Below the pieces are notes generated by a model that was not told the origin of the DNA, ran no database searches, and worked only from the letters and a program-made list of their open reading frames with translations. From assembly GCF_041381155.1 (NCBI RefSeq), contig NC_091142.1:30617528-30681527 (forward strand): DNA of 64,000 nucleotides, in the 5' to 3' direction. The position numbers and the translations under genes were made by a program. The DNA is from Argopecten irradians. Taxonomy: Eukaryota; Mollusca; Bivalvia; Pectinida; Pectinidae. Every line of letters begins with the position of its first letter. Position 1 is the first letter of the stretch. Shown piece by piece: positions 10,172 through 20,799 of this stretch.

Positions 10172-12046
10172 AGTCTACAGTTAAATGGATGTAAGACAGT
10201 TGTAGTGGAGAGCCATGCTCACAAGTCGACGATTAAATTGATGTTAGACAGTTGTAGTGGAGGGTCATGCTCACTGGTTACAGTTAAATGGATGCTAGAC
10301 AGTTGTAGTTGAGGGTCATGCTCACTGGTTACAGTTAAATGGATGTTAGACAGTTGTAGTTGAGGGTCATGCTCACTGGTTACAGTTAAATGGATGTTAG
10401 ACAGCTGTAATGGAGGGTCATGTTCACTAGTCGACAGTTAAATGGATATTAGACAGTTGTAATGTAGGACCAAGCTCACTAGTCGACAGTTAAATGGATG
10501 TTAGACAGTTGTAGTGGAGGGCCATGCTCACTGGTTACAGTTAAATGGATGCTAGACAGTTGTAGTTGAGGGTCATGCTCACTGGTTACAGTTAAATGGA
10601 TGTTAGACAGTTGTAGTTGAGGGTCATGCTCACTGGTTACAGTTAAATGGATGTTAGACAGCTGTAATGGAGGGTCATGTTCACTAGTCGACAGTTAAAT
10701 GGATATTAGACAGTTGTAATGTAGGACCAAGCTCACTAGTCGACAGTTAAATGGATGTTAGACAGTTGTAGTGGAGGGCCATGCTCACTGGTTACAGTTA
10801 AATGGATGTTAGACAGTTGTAATGGAGGGTCATGTTCACTAGTCGACAGTTAAATGGATATTAGACAGTTGTAATGTAGGACCAAGCTCACTAGTCGACA
10901 GTTAAATGGATGTTAGACAGTTGTAGTGGAGGGCCATGTTCACTAGTTGACAGTTAAATTGATGTTAGAAAGTTGTAATGGAGCGCCATGCTCACTAGTC
11001 GACAGTTAAATGAATGTTAGACAATTGTAGTGGAGGGCCATGTTAACTAGTTGACAGTTAAATGGATGTTAGACAGTTGTAATGGAGGGCCATGCTCACT
11101 AGTCGACAGTTAAATGAATGTTAGACAATTGTAGTGGAGGGCCATGTTAACTAGTTGACAGTTAAATGGATATTAGACAGTTGTAATGGAGGGCCATGCT
11201 CACTAGTCGACAGTTAAATGAATGTTAGATAATTGTAGTGGAGGGCCATGTTAACTAGTTGACAGTTAAATTGATGTTAGACAGTTGTTGTGGAGGGCCA
11301 TGCTCACTAGTCGACAATTAAATGGATGTTCGACAGTTGTAGTGGAGGACAATGCTCACTAGTCGACAGTTAAATGGATGTTAGGCGGTTGTAGTGGAGG
11401 GCCATGCTCACTAATCGACAGATAAATGGTTGTAAGATAGGTGTAGTGGAGGGCCATGCTCACTAGTCGACAGTTAAATGAATGTTAGGCGGTTGTAGTG
11501 GAGGGCCATGCTCACTAGTCGACAGATAAATGGTTGTAAGACAGGTGTAGTGGAGGGCCATGCTCACTAGTCGACAGTTAAATGGATGTTAGACAGTTGT
11601 AGTTGAGGGTCATGCTCACTGGTTGCAGTTAAATGGATGTTAGACAGTTGTAGTTGAGGGTCATGCTCACTGGTTACAGTTAAATGGATGTTAGACAGTT
11701 GTAATGGAGGATCATGTTCACTAGTCGACAGTTAAATGGATATTTGACAGTTGTAATGTAGGACCAAGCTCACTAGTCGACAGTTAAATGGATGTTAGAC
11801 AGTTGTAGTGGAGGGCCATGCTCACAAGTCGACGATTAAATGGATGTTAGACAGTTGTAGTTGAGGGTCATGCTCACTGGTTACAGTTAAATGGATGTTA
11901 GACAGTTGTAATGGAGGGTCATGTTCACTAGTCGACAGTTAAATGGATATTAGACAGTTGTAATGTAGGACCAAGCTCACTAGTCTACAGTTAAATGGAT
12001 GTTAGACATTTGCAGTGGAGGGCCATGTTCACTAGTTGACAGTTAA
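10172..12046. repeat. 52-bp minisatellite downstream of gene A, with higher-order repeat
   Basis: About 36 units of 51-52 bp, each containing CAGTTAAATGGATGTTAGAC and GCTCACTAGTCGA or GCTCACTGGTTA. A rare variant (GATGCTAGAC at 10291 and 10548) shows a 257-bp higher-order period made of five units. The same family occurs 3' of gene B (23505-24815) with other variants. It ends directly against the NHL relic. Confidence 0.93.
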
Positions 12047-12054
12047 ATGGGGAA

Positions 12055-12950
12055 AAAAATAAGCACGTTCTTAAATAACTTCACTGGTTGGTGACATCAT
12101 AAGATAGGCATCATTGAGAACAAGGAAAGCGTTTGCTATTTGTGACGACGAACAAGTCAAGACAAGGGATAGTTCTTCTTCTTAGACTTATAAGGAATAC
12201 GAACGTTAACTATGATGACTCTATAACTAGGCATTTCCTCCGTTATTACGAGCACTCGAACACGTTGCTAGGGGCAGCTTACCTTCCGTTCCGGAAGGTT
12301 ATCATCACATGTTATGCCCATGTTTACTTCTAGTTTTTGGACTACACCTCTATCATAGATACACATATATACGTCACCGAACGACATTACCTCTAGACCA
12401 CTGGGAGTCCATTTGGACTCATGAACAAATTTTAGGTCTCCTTTCGTTTTTCATACATACAAGTTCCCTTCGTCTTGAGTCTGAAACAAGCACGTATCGA
12501 TAAGCAAAGCACGTGACACACGCTGGGGTACGGAATATCCCGGACTTTCGATAAGCAAAGCACGTGACACACGCTGGGGTAAGGAATATCCCGGACTTTC
12601 GATAAGCAAAGCACGTGACACACGCTGGGGTACGGAATATCCCGGACTTTCGATAAGCAAAGCACGTGACACACGCTGGGGTACGGAATATCCCGGACTT
12701 TCGATAAGCAAAGCACGTGACACACGCTGGGGTACGGAATATCCCGGACTTTCGATAAGCAAAGCACGTGACACACGCTGGGGTACGGAATATCCCGGAC
12801 TTAGTGTCATCCGTCAACAGCACATCACCATCAAACGACAGAATATCTACTGATCCGTGTCCTTTCGCATAACATCCGGCCATAAGGCGCATTTCGTCTA
12901 GACAGGCAATGGATTGGCACTTCCGGTTAGTTCGTCTTAATGAACTTTAT
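12055..12950 (-). pseudogene. NHL/beta-propeller gene relic, copy A
   Basis: Aligns with the intact-looking gene at 25236-26267, covering the part equivalent to about 25312-25957. It lacks the N-terminal third and the last residues, and shows frame disruptions and small deletions. In the middle, the segment for a 17-residue propeller strand is amplified to six 51-bp copies (about 12490-12802), where copy B has one. All six keep one frame open by chance of length (51 is divisible by 3), but the frame leaves the homologous one soon after. It probably makes no functional protein; what product it might give is unknown. Confidence 0.8.
12490..12802. repeat. 51-bp tandem repeat inside the NHL relic
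   Basis: Six nearly identical units containing AAGCAAAGCACGTGACACAC and GGAATATCCCGGACTT. Only one or two single-base differences are seen among them, implying recent expansion. The unit contains the E-box palindrome CACGTG. Confidence 0.92.
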
Positions 12951-14345
12951 TGGTGTAGGCTTTCTCATTCTGATGTAGATTTTAGTGGTTTATCATCTAC
13001 TTTATCACCGAAGTTTAATTTTATTCAATTCAAATGGAACACTAGTTCAAGTACTTATAGTTCTATATGAAATGTTTAATATGAATCATGTACGGCATCA
13101 TGAAGAAGGCATAATTTAGAAATAAAAGGACGCACTTTAAACTAAAGAATTATATGATATAATAATTGTCCAGCATAAACTCAAAGAAATGAACTCAAAG
13201 ATTCGGATTTCTCTGTGTCCATGCAAGGCCTGGAGTGCCGCGTATGCGAATCCTATGATTTCGCGCCATTTGTTGACGTGATGTGACGTCATGATTCCTT
13301 GTGCTCATCTTCGCTTGGCGGATATTTTAACTGCTTTCGATAGCTTTTAATTTTCAAAGTGTTATTATCATTATTGAAAAAAAGTTTATTTACTCCTGTT
13401 ATGCATTTGCATTAGTTAAATATATATTTACTGGGGAGAGCAGAGCCGGAGCAACGCACAAAACGGAGCAGGTTTAACCGGAAGTACGAAAAAAAAATAG
13501 CCATCCATGTATGCAGGTCATTGATCTCAATATGTACTTTTGCTTGTGTACGTGTTACCGGAACAGAGCTTTAGAGCTTCTCTCTTAATATGACTGAAGG
13601 CAAGGCCTTAAATGGCGCAGCCAGATGTTTGAGTAACCAAATAAACAAATTGACTGAATTTATACGATAAAACACAAGTGAATATTGTCATAGCATGAGG
13701 TCCCTAACCTAACGACAAATATACTTGACAGAAAGTTTTTTCTTGAAATAAACAATACATTTTAAAATGTGCAAGATGATATTCGTTGAAAATAGGTGTA
13801 TATACAGTACATATCAGTGATATCTACAAAACGTTGACATATGTTTACTATTCAATGACGCTGTCAATAGAATGGGATTCAATTTTCATAACAAGGCCTG
13901 GAAAGCTTCATGAGAAAACCATTTTCATAATTCTGATTCCTGGTTTCTTCACACAGCCTTTGTAAACGTTGAATATCCTGAGATCCAGCCCTTGTAAGAG
14001 GTTATCAACCATACATATATATTCGTTTACCAAGGTGCTTGGATGGATTATACATTTTTAACCATTCAAGTGCTGATTGTACAGTATATCTTCGTACATT
14101 AAACTATTTACTGGTGTTGTTAGTTGCCTATCAACACTTGTTTATCATTGCAGTCCGGTATGTTTCTTGACAGTTGTGTGTATGTCATGGTGAAGAGAAA
14201 CATGATCTTGAAAGAAATCCCAGTTGTTGTATATATGTTCACAAATCAAGAGCATAAGGTCATTTGAGTGATTGAAATTCCCATGCATTAATAACTGACA
14301 CACGAAAAGAAATAATTCCCATCACCTGGTACATCAACTACGAGT
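12951..14345. other. Spacer between the duplicated copies, left part
   Basis: AT-rich DNA. No coding pattern was recognised. A TGACGTCA palindrome near 13283 is noted, but nothing around it resembles the duplicated promoter block. Confidence 0.4.
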
Positions 14346-14480
14346 TGGTTGACATGGTTTGTGATTCGTCAGATTAACATCACCTTCTTTGGAATTAACA
14401 TTATCAACTATGCGATGAGTGGTTGACATGGTTTGTTATTTGTCAGGATAACATCACCCTCTTTGGCATTAACATGATCA
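14346..14480. repeat. Short direct duplication
   Basis: Two diverged copies, about 80 bp apart, of a segment with GGTTGACATGGTTTGT followed by TAACATCACC and TTTGG.ATTAACAT. Confidence 0.6.
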
Positions 14481-14557
14481 TGATTGACGTTCATTTTCTC
14501 CTGCATGGGTGGATCATTTGTTTGATTATGGGTCATGAAAGGACAGCCTCCTATGTA

Positions 14558-14885
14558 TGCCGTTTGTTGCGTGTATGTGTGCGAGGTGCGTGTTTTGGGA
14601 GACTGTGATATATTCGTGTGGTGTGTTCTTGTAGAGTGGAACTGTTGCCCTTTTTATAGTGCTATATCACTAAAGTATGCCGCCAAAGACACCAAGCAAC
14701 ACACCCCACCCGGTCACATTATACTGACAACGGGCGAACCAGTCGTCCCACTCTCGTTATGCTGAGCGCTAAGCAGGAGCAGAAACTACCACTTTTATAG
14801 ACTTTGGTGTGTCTCGGCCAGGTGACAGAACCCAGAGCCTTCCTCACTGCGGCGAGCTCTCAACCAAAGGCCAAAAGTAAGGTGG
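14558..14885 (+). repeat. Interspersed repeat, unclassified
   Basis: More G+C-rich than its flanks, with a sharp composition change. It shares its first ~140 bp with the degraded copy at 600-735. I recall similar sequence as a common dispersed repeat of bivalve genomes, but could not assign a class. Two short open frames in it are not convincing genes. Confidence 0.45.
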
Positions 14886-15585
14886 TGTCAAGGGAGACGT
14901 TAGGAAGTAAAACGTAAGTTAGGAAGAAAGAAAAGATAACATCCTAAATTTAGTTGCCTTTTACGATCATGCAAGGGACATCAGGAAATTCTAACGCTCT
15001 ACCTGCAGGGTGAATAAATTTTGATTTGGCTCCAGCGAAGGATTCTTGACCATAGGTAAACTAAGAGTGGAAAAAAATCTGTAAGATCAGATGGGTAACT
15101 GTTTAGATCAACTGTACTAGAATGAGCCAAATAAGTTAGCTATTTTAAAAAAATGGGTAAAGTAATCAGGTCATAGTTTAAATAATAAAGTTTCCAGTGG
15201 GCAATGATGAACATTTTGGAGATAAACTTGACACTTGTGTTTGGTCTACTCAAAATATTGATTACAAGCTGAATAGCACAAGACTGGTGTAGCAGACGAC
15301 ATGTATGTCAAACGTTTCGCAACAAAATTGACCATTGAGTCGACATGTCCCAGACGTTTCGCCCCATAGTTTATTAGTATTCTACATTCAAAATTTAGTT
15401 TGATTCGAATTTTATTACTCGATTCATTTCGTTACTTTAATAATACAAATGTATTCATTGAAATTAACACACTGTATTATATTTTGAACAATTTTAATGG
15501 AAGTCCGAAATGTCTATGTTTTTACTGTTTTAACATTCAACATTTCGTATGATTCAAATTTTATTAAATTGTTTATTTTATTATT
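14886..15585. other. AT-rich spacer
   Basis: No gene seen. Two diverged copies of a TTCAAAATTTAGTTTGATTC-like segment (near 15388 and 15537) suggest an old internal duplication. Confidence 0.35.
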
Positions 15586-15589
15586 TTAA

Positions 15590-15989
15590 AGGCCCACTAC
15601 CTTTCCGAAACGGCTTTTAATTTTTAAAATGGGAATGTAAAACAAGATCGATAATTTTGTAGAGTCCTAAAAATTATTAACTTACCGTTAATACTACATT
15701 TATCATCACCTTCTGAACGATTTGATTAAAATAAATAAAATGTTTATTTTCATAACGCGGGTCGTATTATGTTTCCCGCCGTCGTCCTAAATACCGCGCG
15801 GTAGTTGACTATCACTGCGCCAGACGGCAAAACAGCGAAGTGACTCTCCACTGTTTTCATATATTACGCAGGCAATCTTGCATATGTTTGGTGTCGTAAC
15901 CTTATTTTAGATCATCGGTATGCATTTTCTGGTGTTATTAATGTTTTTTAAGAAACCTTTATATTTTGCTCCGGAAAGGTAATGGGCCT
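15590..15989 (+). mobile_element. 400-bp TTAA MITE, family 2, copy 1
   Basis: Exactly flanked by TTAA (15586-15589 and 15990-15993). The ends AGGCCCACTACCTTTCCG and its inverse CGGAAAGGTAATGGGCCT form the terminal inverted repeats. No coding capacity. The second copy at 17181-17580 is also exactly 400 bp and lies in the opposite orientation. TTAA target sites point to a piggyBac-type transposase working in trans (inference). Confidence 0.88.
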
Positions 15990-15993
15990 TTAA

Positions 15994-16577
15994 ATATTAC
16001 AAATATACTAATTAAAATTAATATACTGTAGTTTACTATTCACAGTTTTGGTATTAGGTCGAAACGTCAAGTTTATTTTTATGTTGGGTGTCGTTAATGA
16101 GGCTCGATAGTGAGGCGAAAGTCTGTGTTTCTTCCAATTCACTTGAACTCTTACAAATAAAAACCAATAGCACTGAGCTTCTGTCGGATTACGTTCGTCG
16201 GATCATAAAAGCGTTTGAACCGCTCGATTATATAATGAGCTGACTTCAAAGCATCGCAATCACGCTGATGGGATTTTGTACAGTGGGTAAATAATGGCGG
16301 CCGCAAACTGAAGCTGTCAGTATGTAGGACTGCATTTGGAAGATTGTGTTTTTTCTTATATTTTCATGTATGTGTTACCTTAGAAGTGATTCGCACTTTG
16401 TGCCCCTCAGTAATCGTTTTTTTCTTTTATGTCGATGGTTTATAAATACTTACCATTGCAGCCTTGCATTTTATGTTCTGGTATCCAGAATTTCATAACA
16501 ATCAGAAATTAAAAAAAAAATGAAGTTATGAAGTACACAGGTGAAATTCATTGTCAACGACGGGCAATGCATATGCC
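15994..16577. other. Spacer between MITE and SINE
   Basis: No gene recognised on either strand; AT-rich with short runs of T and A. Confidence 0.35.
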
Positions 16578-16589
16578 ATTAAATAGTAA

Positions 16590-16725
16590 ATATCAAAGAA
16601 ACACAATTTAACAAAGCATGATAATTTATTGACTCGTGCCCTATCCGGGCCTCGAACTCACGATCTACGGCACCCAACCGCCTAGCCAAACATACCTGCG
16701 CTTTTTACCACTGCGCCACATCCAA
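16590..16725 (-). mobile_element. Short tRNA-derived SINE
   Basis: Read on the minus strand: A box TGGCGCAGTGG (16718-16708) and B box GAGTTCGAGGC (16659-16649) in a tRNA-like head starting near 16723, then a short body. A 12-bp target duplication, ATTAAATRGTAA, with one mismatch, flanks it at 16578-16589 and 16726-16737. The spacing between the boxes is wider than in a functional tRNA, so it is not called as a tRNA gene. It is a different family from the SINE at 3238. Confidence 0.8.
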
Positions 16726-16737
16726 ATTAAATGGTAA

Positions 16738-17176
16738 TAGACATGTACAACAATTTTTAGCATATGTTGCGAAGATTGATAACACACATTTCCTATGATT
16801 GATTCTAAAATTGCATCCATTACGGTATTTTACAGTAGAGGTTTTTCATTACTTTAATATTCATTATCTGAATTGTATAAATTTATCAACATCATTTTGA
16901 TAGCGGTAAGCGTTTGTTTTCGTTTTGTTTTCGTACAGCATTTCAAAGTCGACCATTTATAAGTTCTTATGAAGTCCTGGACGTTCTCAAAATGAAAACA
17001 TGGATTTTGAAAAACATGGCCGTTATAATCGTTGAAGTGATGTATATACATTTGTATGTAGATAATTATTATGATATGCAGAGATTTTAATATGATATTA
17101 GATATCTGGTGAATGTAACTAATACATGTATCTCTTTCATAACAACAGAGTTCCGATAACAGATAAGATATATACG
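16738..17176. other. Spacer between the inverted MITEs
   Basis: AT-rich; a 116-codon open frame on the minus strand (17204-16854) begins inside the neighbouring MITE and has no recognisable family, so it is not called. Confidence 0.35.
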
Positions 17177-17180
17177 TTAA

Positions 17181-17580
17181 AGGCCCATTACCTTTCCGGA
17201 GCAAAATATAAAGGTTTCTTAAAAAACATTAATAACACCAGAAAATGCATACCGATGATCTAAAATAAGGTTACGACACCAAACATATGCAAGATTGCCT
17301 GCGTAATATATGAAAACAGTGGAGAGTCACTTCGCTGTTTTGCCGTCTGGCGCAGTGATAGTCAACTACCGCGCGGTATTTAGGACGACGGCGGGAAACA
17401 TAATACGACCCGCGTTATGAAAATAAACATTTTATTCATTTTAATCAAATCGTTCAGAAGGTGATGATAAATGTAGTATTAACGGTAAGTTAATAATTTT
17501 TAGGACTCTACAAAATTATCGATCTTGTTTTACATTCCCATTTTAAAAATTAAAAGCCGTTTCGGAAAGGTAGTGGGCCG
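17181..17580 (-). mobile_element. 400-bp TTAA MITE, family 2, copy 2
   Basis: Reverse complement of 15590-15989, nearly identical along its full length. It is flanked by TTAA at 17177-17180 and 17581-17584. The pair could fold into a long stem with a loop of about 1.2 kb. Confidence 0.88.
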
Positions 17581-17711
17581 TTAAAACAAACAATATACTC
17601 AAACGAATGTGTTAAAGACAAATAATTAAGATTTAAATTGATACACAAACCTTTCCTTGCACCAACTCGAGCTACGATAATTTTCCTAGTTGTTCTAAGT
17701 TTATTGATACA

Positions 17712-17714
<3 letters not shown>

Positions 17715-17769
<55 letters not shown>
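17715..17769. repeat. Poly(A) run of 55 bases
   Basis: Uninterrupted A55. No retroelement body was recognised directly upstream, so it may be a microsatellite or the tail of an unrecognised retrocopy. Runs this long are also prone to sequencing error. Confidence 0.9.
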
Positions 17770-17770
<1 letters not shown>

Positions 17771-18110
17771 AAACGTTCCACGGTATTCCGAAACAGTTCA
17801 TTTTTTTTCACCATTATCAATCTCTATCTCATTTCCATATTTAATTTCTGTTTCTGAAGAATTTGCTTTCGGTTTTATTAGTAGAGAAAGAATTACGAGG
17901 CCAATAAACCATACGGAGACGAAAAGCGAGACCAAAATTCTCTAAACCACAGAACATCTTGTCTAAATTAATAAAATGACTTTAGTGTAGGCCTAGAGCC
18001 AATTTCTTCTCTCCTCAAATTTTTAAGTAGTTTTTTTCGGGTGCACGAAAAAATAATGCCAGAATGACGCATCGTTGGGAACCCACGAACCATCGATATT
18101 ATAGTTGTAG

Positions 18111-18298
18111 TGTTCACAACAGGGATATGAGAATTAGTTACAGATTATATAATCTTGGACTTGGTACTAGTACTATATATAGTATGATTTTGACCTTTTT
18201 TATCTAGACCTTTAAAACGTCTTAAATGATCTTAGGGCACTCTGGTGGGTCCATGATTATATAATCTGTTCCTAATTCTCAGATCCCTGTGCTGTTCC
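18111..18298. mobile_element. Small MITE with ~37-bp inverted ends
   Basis: The left end contains GAGAATTAGTTACAGATTAT and the right end holds its near complement (ATAATCTGTTCCTAATTCTC). About 188 bp in total with no coding capacity. Target duplication not clear. Confidence 0.65.
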
Positions 18299-18384
18299 CA
18301 AGCGGCTGTGGGTTTTCGACCATATGGGAAAGGCGAAAAGCACAGTTTCCTATGTGCCATCATAACGACGTTTCTGATTAGTTG

Positions 18385-18500
18385 TCAAGTTTAACGCGTT
18401 AAATGTTAACGTGATAAAATAATTATTGACGTGATAAAAAAACATTTAGCGCGTTAGCATTTAACGCGTTAAAAGTGTGATTAACGCGTTAAATTATCTG
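18385..18500. repeat. Cluster of TTAACGCGTTAA-type palindromes
   Basis: Four or five copies of TTAACGCGTTAA or close variants within about 115 bp, separated by AT-rich spacers. Function unknown. Confidence 0.6.
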
Positions 18501-18585
18501 GTTTCTGACATGAACGGCCTTTCATAGAAGGGCTGCGCCCTTAAAATTTATTCTCATATCGGATCACTATGTAGCAGAATAAGTA

Positions 18586-18593
18586 TGACGTCA
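18586..18593. promoter_or_regulatory. CRE-like palindrome, copy B
   Basis: TGACGTCA, matching 4882-4889 in copy A, at the start of the conserved upstream block that runs to about 18700. Confidence 0.4.
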
Positions 18594-19311
18594 TACGATT
18601 GCCCCATGTTTGTTTGTGACACTATTTTCGGACATTGATCCTAAGACTAGTTTTTGAGTTGTAAAGCGCGAAAAGGCCTGAGTAACGTCTTAAAATAACA
18701 AAGATTAAGATTAAAACAAAGCGTTTGTGGATTATCTTTAGATTGTAAAGATGGAGTAACTGATGACATTTTCCGAGTTTATGATTAACACAAACGGGTG
18801 CATAAAAGCCATTCCCTTAAAAAACAAACAAACAAGTTATATCGAAAAATTAATATTAAAATCGGTACACGTCATCCGCAGCCGGAACTTACAACAAATG
18901 GACCGTCAGAAAAAATGTAAATAGCTCATCTTGTCGGGTGTGTGGAATGATTTTATGTCATTTAAAAAAATATATAAACCACCATATCCGTGTGTGATCT
19001 ATCCCCTGGATGGTGTCATCATCGCCTTAGGAACTAGTCCATCGACAGGGTTAGTCAATCATTGTTTTATAAAACCGTCAGTGCAGGCCTACTGAAGGTT
19101 TGTAACAGGTGGCATTGATAGGACACTCTCCGATAGATAGTCAACTCTCTGTGGTCAAGTGCACTTCACAGGAACCTTTATATAACAACAAGGTAAGTTT
19201 TGTCACGTCATTTCGAACTTTCTAACGCTTGGAAACCAAGCAATACAACCCCATATTGTAAATTGTAGTATTGTAAAATTTATTTTGATATCTACTTCAT
19301 TTCCATAATGA

Positions 19312-20085
19312 CTTAATTCCACGATCCAGACTCTTGTAATTATACTTCACCATTGTTTGAATTCCACGATCCAGACTCTTGTAATTATACTTAAACCATT
19401 GTTTGAATTCCACGATCCAGACTCTTGTAATTATACTTCACCATTGTTTGAATTCCACGATCCAGACCCTTGTAATTATACTTAAACCATTGTTTGAATT
19501 CCACGATCCAGACTCTTGTAATCATACTTAAACCATTGTTTGAATTCCACGATCCAGACTCTTGTAATTATACTTCACCATTGTTTGAATTCCACGATCC
19601 AGACTCTTGTAATCATACTTAAACCATTGTTTGAATTCCACGATCCAGACTCTTGTAATCATACTTAAACCATTGTTTGAATTCCACGATCCAGACTCTT
19701 GTAATCATACTTAAACCATTGTTTGAATTCCACGATCCAGACCCTTGTAATCATACTTAAACCATTGTTTGAATTCCGCGATCCAGACTCTTGTAATCAT
19801 ACTTAAACCATTGTTTGAATTCCACGATCCAGACTCTTGTAATCATACTTAAACCATTGTTTGAATTCCACGATCCAGACTCTTGTAATCATACTTAAAC
19901 CATTGTTTGAATTCCACGATCCAGACTCTTGTAATCATACTTAAACCATTGTTTGAATTCCACGATCCAGACTCTTGTAATCATACTTAAACCATTGTTT
20001 GAATTCCACGATCCAGACTCTTGTAATTATACTCCACCATTGTTTGAATTCCACGATCCAGACTCTTGTTATTGTAATTAAAAGA
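19312..20085. repeat. 46-bp minisatellite private to copy B
   Basis: About 17 copies of a 45-46-bp unit containing TTTGAATTCCACGATCCAGA. Copy A has one diverged unit near 5740-5775. Units differ mainly by ATCATACTTAAACC against ATTATACTTCACC. Confidence 0.93.
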
Positions 20086-20114
20086 AGTTGAAACAGTTTA
20101 GCAACCTTGATGTT

Positions 20115-20426
20115 CCAGGTGTTACTATCACTGCCGTTACATCCACCCCTGGACTGTGTCATAGTAAAGCTGCACGTTCTGTATACAACAAAATGAGACC
20201 GAATAGTTTGATCTTCTAATGTAAATCAATAGTATTCGCTTGTTTGAATAACGATACAATATATCGGCTTTGAAGCTGGTCATCGCTAACTTTAATTTTC
20301 AAAGGAAAGATATGTAGGCCTGTGATGGTCAGAATATTTATTTTGAAATTCCTACAGTGTAACAGTGACATATTTTAGGTATGGATATTATTATATACAG
20401 ACAGTGATAGTAACCCCTGGAGTATC
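20115..20426. mobile_element. MITE with CCAGGGGT-type ends, copy in duplication B
   Basis: Orthologous to 5887-6212. The left end contains CCAGGTGTTACTATCACTG and the right end CAGTGATAGTAACCCCTGG. Confidence 0.7.
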
Positions 20427-20799
20427 CAGATTGGATACATAGGACAATTCTGGATGTAACTTGAGAATTCTCAACCGTGAGTCTAATTTTACCATGATAT
20501 TTCATCGGTCCATTCCTACTCCTACATTCCATGATGGTACATTATAGAATAGGCGAAATGAATCACCGATAACCGACGGTTCTAACTCACTCATAAACAA
20601 AGTGTTTATAGCACACAAAGAGAGAGAGCATGTGTTCAAATGTATCCCCTGAAGAGTGTGTGAGTTTTGTAAGTAAAGTGTAAACTCCAGTATAAGTGCA
20701 GTAAACAGTGTATTTCTTTAAGTCTTGATTTAGGGCTTATTTCATTTTATTCTGCGCTTCCATTGCTTCTATGACTCTAACTAAATCCGTACGTTGTAG

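Larger units (their letters stand above)
4845..12950. repeat. Segmental duplication, copy A
   Basis: Collinear with copy B at about 18550-26267. It shares the upstream block with TGACGTCA, the splice donor after CAACAAG, the TIR element near 5887-6212, the hydrolase gene, its AATAAA site, the 52-bp minisatellite and the convergent NHL gene. Copy A also carries a fold-back insertion (6548-7370), a 48-bp expansion (5397-5612) and a 51-bp expansion in its NHL relic. The start and end are approximate, set by where similarity fades. Confidence 0.85.
19193..20799 (+). other. Probable 5' UTR intron of hydrolase gene B
   Basis: The donor CAACAAG / GTAAGTT is conserved with copy A. The acceptor is the TAG before the ATG, with CTAAC about 23 nt upstream as a branch-point candidate. 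Contains the 46-bp repeat and the shared TIR element. Inferred from conservation only. Confidence 0.5.

Noticed and set aside
12432-12810. Three overlapping minus-strand frames with perfect protein repeats
   Set aside because: All three frames translate the same 51-bp DNA repeat inside the NHL relic; at most one can be homologous to the propeller, and it is truncated and disrupted.
16630-16723. tRNA gene on the minus strand
   Set aside because: Box spacing is too long for a tRNA and a 12-bp target duplication encloses it; called as a SINE.
17550-17844. Poly-Phe and poly-Lys open frames
   Set aside because: Products of the A55 run.
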